In this document: positions 62,751-64,000 of the stretch, piece after piece
Numbering within the stretch: the stretch's first letter is position 1
Layout of the letters: the number at the start of each line of letters is the position of its first letter
Assembly: GCA_016711045.1 (NCBI GenBank)
Contig: JADJTT010000007.1
Location: forward strand, 186,001 to 250,000
Direction of reading: 5' to 3'
DNA: 64,000 bases
Origin: Saprospirales bacterium
GTDB lineage: Bacteria; Bacteroidota; Bacteroidia; Chitinophagales; Saprospiraceae
Program-made: the position numbers and the translations under genes
The notes under the pieces: model-generated
Database searches by the model: none
What the model was told of the DNA's origin: nothing
What the model saw: only the letters and a program-made list of their open reading frames with translations

Positions 62751-64000
62751 TTAAAACTTCACTTGAATGCCTCCGATAAAAGTTCTTGGCGCGGGCACGG
62801 TACCCCAGTCAATTCCCACGGCGAGATCGGGAGAAAGCCCCAGGCCCCGGGTGTCGTTTGAATTGGCCTGGATCTCCGGGTCAAGGCCGGGATATTTGGT
62901 AAATGTGAAGGCGTTTTGGACAGACATATAAATTCTCAGCCCACCTATGTTTTTCCACTTCAGCAAATCTTTCAGATCGTATCCCAGGGTAATATTCCGG
63001 AACCGTAAATAGGAACCGTCTTCGAGAAAACGGGTCGATGCCCGGCGATTCCCGTTGCGGTCGTCTACGCTCACCTTGGGAAAATCCGTATTCGGATTGT
63101 CGGGCGTCCAGCGGTTGAGGATATCGCGGTATGAATTGAAGCCACGCAACTGCGCTTCGTAGGCAAAATTGCCGTATAGGAAATACACATCATTGCCCTG
63201 AACCCCTTGAACCAGGGTAGAGAAGTCGAAATTCTTCCAGTTGAAACTCGCCTGGACACCGTAGGTGAAATCAGGGAACCCATTTCCGAGATGGGCGCGA
63301 TCCTTGTCGTCTATAATGTCGTCGCCATTTAAGTCGGCGAATTTCACATCGCCCGGACGGGTGTATTGGCTTTGGAAAGCGCTGGCCTCAATTTCTTCCT
63401 GTGATTGGAAGATACCTTCCATTTCATAGATATAAAAGGAGCCGATCGGATAACCTGGTTCTGTTTTGGTGAGTGCCCCATCAGAGAGCCCAAACCCGCC
63501 GAGAATCGGCTCGCTGTCAGCAATGGACAGCACCTGGTTTCGAATGACGGCGATGTTGGCGCCGATATTGTACGAGAAACCGCCGAGTTTTTCTTTCCAG
63601 ATCAGGCTCAATTCCAGTCCTTTGTTTTCCACTGATGCGGCATTGACGAAGGGAGGCCGTTGAGAGCCTCCTGCTTGCGGCACGGGCACCCGAACGAGGA
63701 TATCGTCGGTGCGTTTGCGGAAAATATCGGCGGTAAGGGAGAGACGGTCTTTCCAGAAGCTCATATCCAACCCCAGATTGGTTTGGGTACTCGTTTCCCA
63801 TCGGATATTGCTGTTGCCCGTTTCCTGAATGCTAGACCCGGTCACGATATTATCTCCGAATACATACACATAGTCGCCGGTGCTGACCAGCGAGCTATAC
63901 GGGTAAATGCCGATCTCCTGGTTACCTAGTTGACCCCAGCTTGCCCGGAGCTTCAGACTGGAAATGAAATCTACGTTTTCAAAAAACCGTTCATTGGATA
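62751..64000 (-). CDS. SusC/RagA-family TonB-dependent receptor, C-terminal part (5' end outside the window)
   Basis: The frame runs from the right edge to the stop at 62751 (about 416 codons) and is the C-terminal barrel of a SusC protein: LKLRASWGQLGNQEIG, the VFGDNIVTGSSIQ region, PYSSLV, FGGFGLSDGALTKTEPGYPIGSFYIYEMEGIF, GDVKFADLNGDDIIDDKDRAHLGNGFPDFTYG and the terminal strand RTFIGGIQVKF. The internal GTG at 63869 is not a start. SusC imports oligosaccharides with TonB energy and works with the SusD lid. SusD follows after 19 bases. Confidence 0.95.
   Translation of the reverse strand, partial: SNERFFENVDFISSLKLRASWGQLGNQEIGIYPYSSLVSTGDYVYVFGDNIVTGSSIQETGNSNIRWETSTQTNLGLDMSFWKDRLSLTADIFRKRTDDILVRVPVPQAGGSQRPPFVNAASVENKGLELSLIWKEKLGGFSYNIGANIAVIRNQVLSIADSEPILGGFGLSDGALTKTEPGYPIGSFYIYEMEGIFQSQEEIEASAFQSQYTRPGDVKFADLNGDDIIDDKDRAHLGNGFPDFTYGVQASFNWKNFDFSTLVQGVQGNDVYFLYGNFAYEAQLRGFNSYRDILNRWTPDNPNTDFPKVSVDDRNGNRRASTRFLEDGSYLRFRNITLGYDLKDLLKWKNIGGLRIYMSVQNAFTFTKYPGLDPEIQANSNDTRGLGLSPDLAVGIDWGTVPAPRTFIGGIQVKF

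Noticed and set aside
1..64000. CRISPR arrays, tRNA or rRNA genes, insertion sequences, prophage
   Set aside because: No regularly spaced repeats with unique spacers, no cloverleaf or rRNA-like stretch, and no transposase, integrase or phage structural gene was recognised by eye.

Overview
The window is a stretch of a Bacteroidota chromosome, most likely from the Saprospiria (Lewinella/Haliscomenobacter-like). Evidence: several secreted proteins end in type IX secretion (T9SS) sorting domains, there is a SusC/SusD pair, a delta-60 repeat protein, a LytS/LytTR pair and the long Bacteroidota form of PurM, and several genes are preceded by the Bacteroidota -7 box (TAnnTTTG) rather than by Shine-Dalgarno motifs. 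The family-level placement is an inference. No rRNA, tRNA, CRISPR array, insertion sequence or prophage was recognised.

Layout. 1-11.5 kb: the tail of an outer-membrane receptor, an unknown helical protein, a large dockerin-bearing T9SS protein, a histidine kinase / LytTR regulator / fructosamine-kinase operon, folE-fabD, a YqgE protein and an M23 peptidase. 11.6-19.3 kb: purM, an rtcB interrupted by two frameshifts, a methyltransferase, purB, a lipoprotein and pyrR-pyrB. 19.4-32.7 kb: a giant secreted coiled-coil protein built on a 40-residue super-repeat, a TlpA-like protein, an SDR, glycosyltransferases, miaE, a cysteine-free mrp followed by a NifU-domain gene and pyrF, and a delta-60 protein. 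32.7-45.2 kb: a sortilin-like beta-propeller protein, unknown envelope proteins, a frameshifted T9SS protein, an NmrA-like protein, a three-gene cysteine-rich cassette that looks like metal handling, a CsgG/TolB-like protein, a DUF1801 protein and MarC.

45.2-64 kb is one carbohydrate-use region. On the plus strand lie an ABC importer (binding lipoprotein, two permeases, ATPase) with a GH130-type phosphorylase and an unknown lipoprotein. On the minus strand lie SusC, SusD, two large LamG-bearing T9SS proteins and a second GH130. GH130 enzymes phosphorolyse beta-mannosides, so the region probably captures a mannose-containing glycan at the surface, imports oligosaccharides through two envelopes, and cleaves them with phosphate. 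An AT-rich FkbM methyltransferase gene sits inside the ABC operon.

Two themes cut across the window. First, intergenic spaces carry two kinds of self-complementary repeats: a compact palindrome (core GTGATTTGACGGCC / GGCCGTCAAATCAC, four copies) and long hairpins made of short repeated words. These abut coding ends closely and twice supply the stop codon. Second, three single-base indels in homopolymer runs break two otherwise intact genes, which raises the suspicion of sequencing error.
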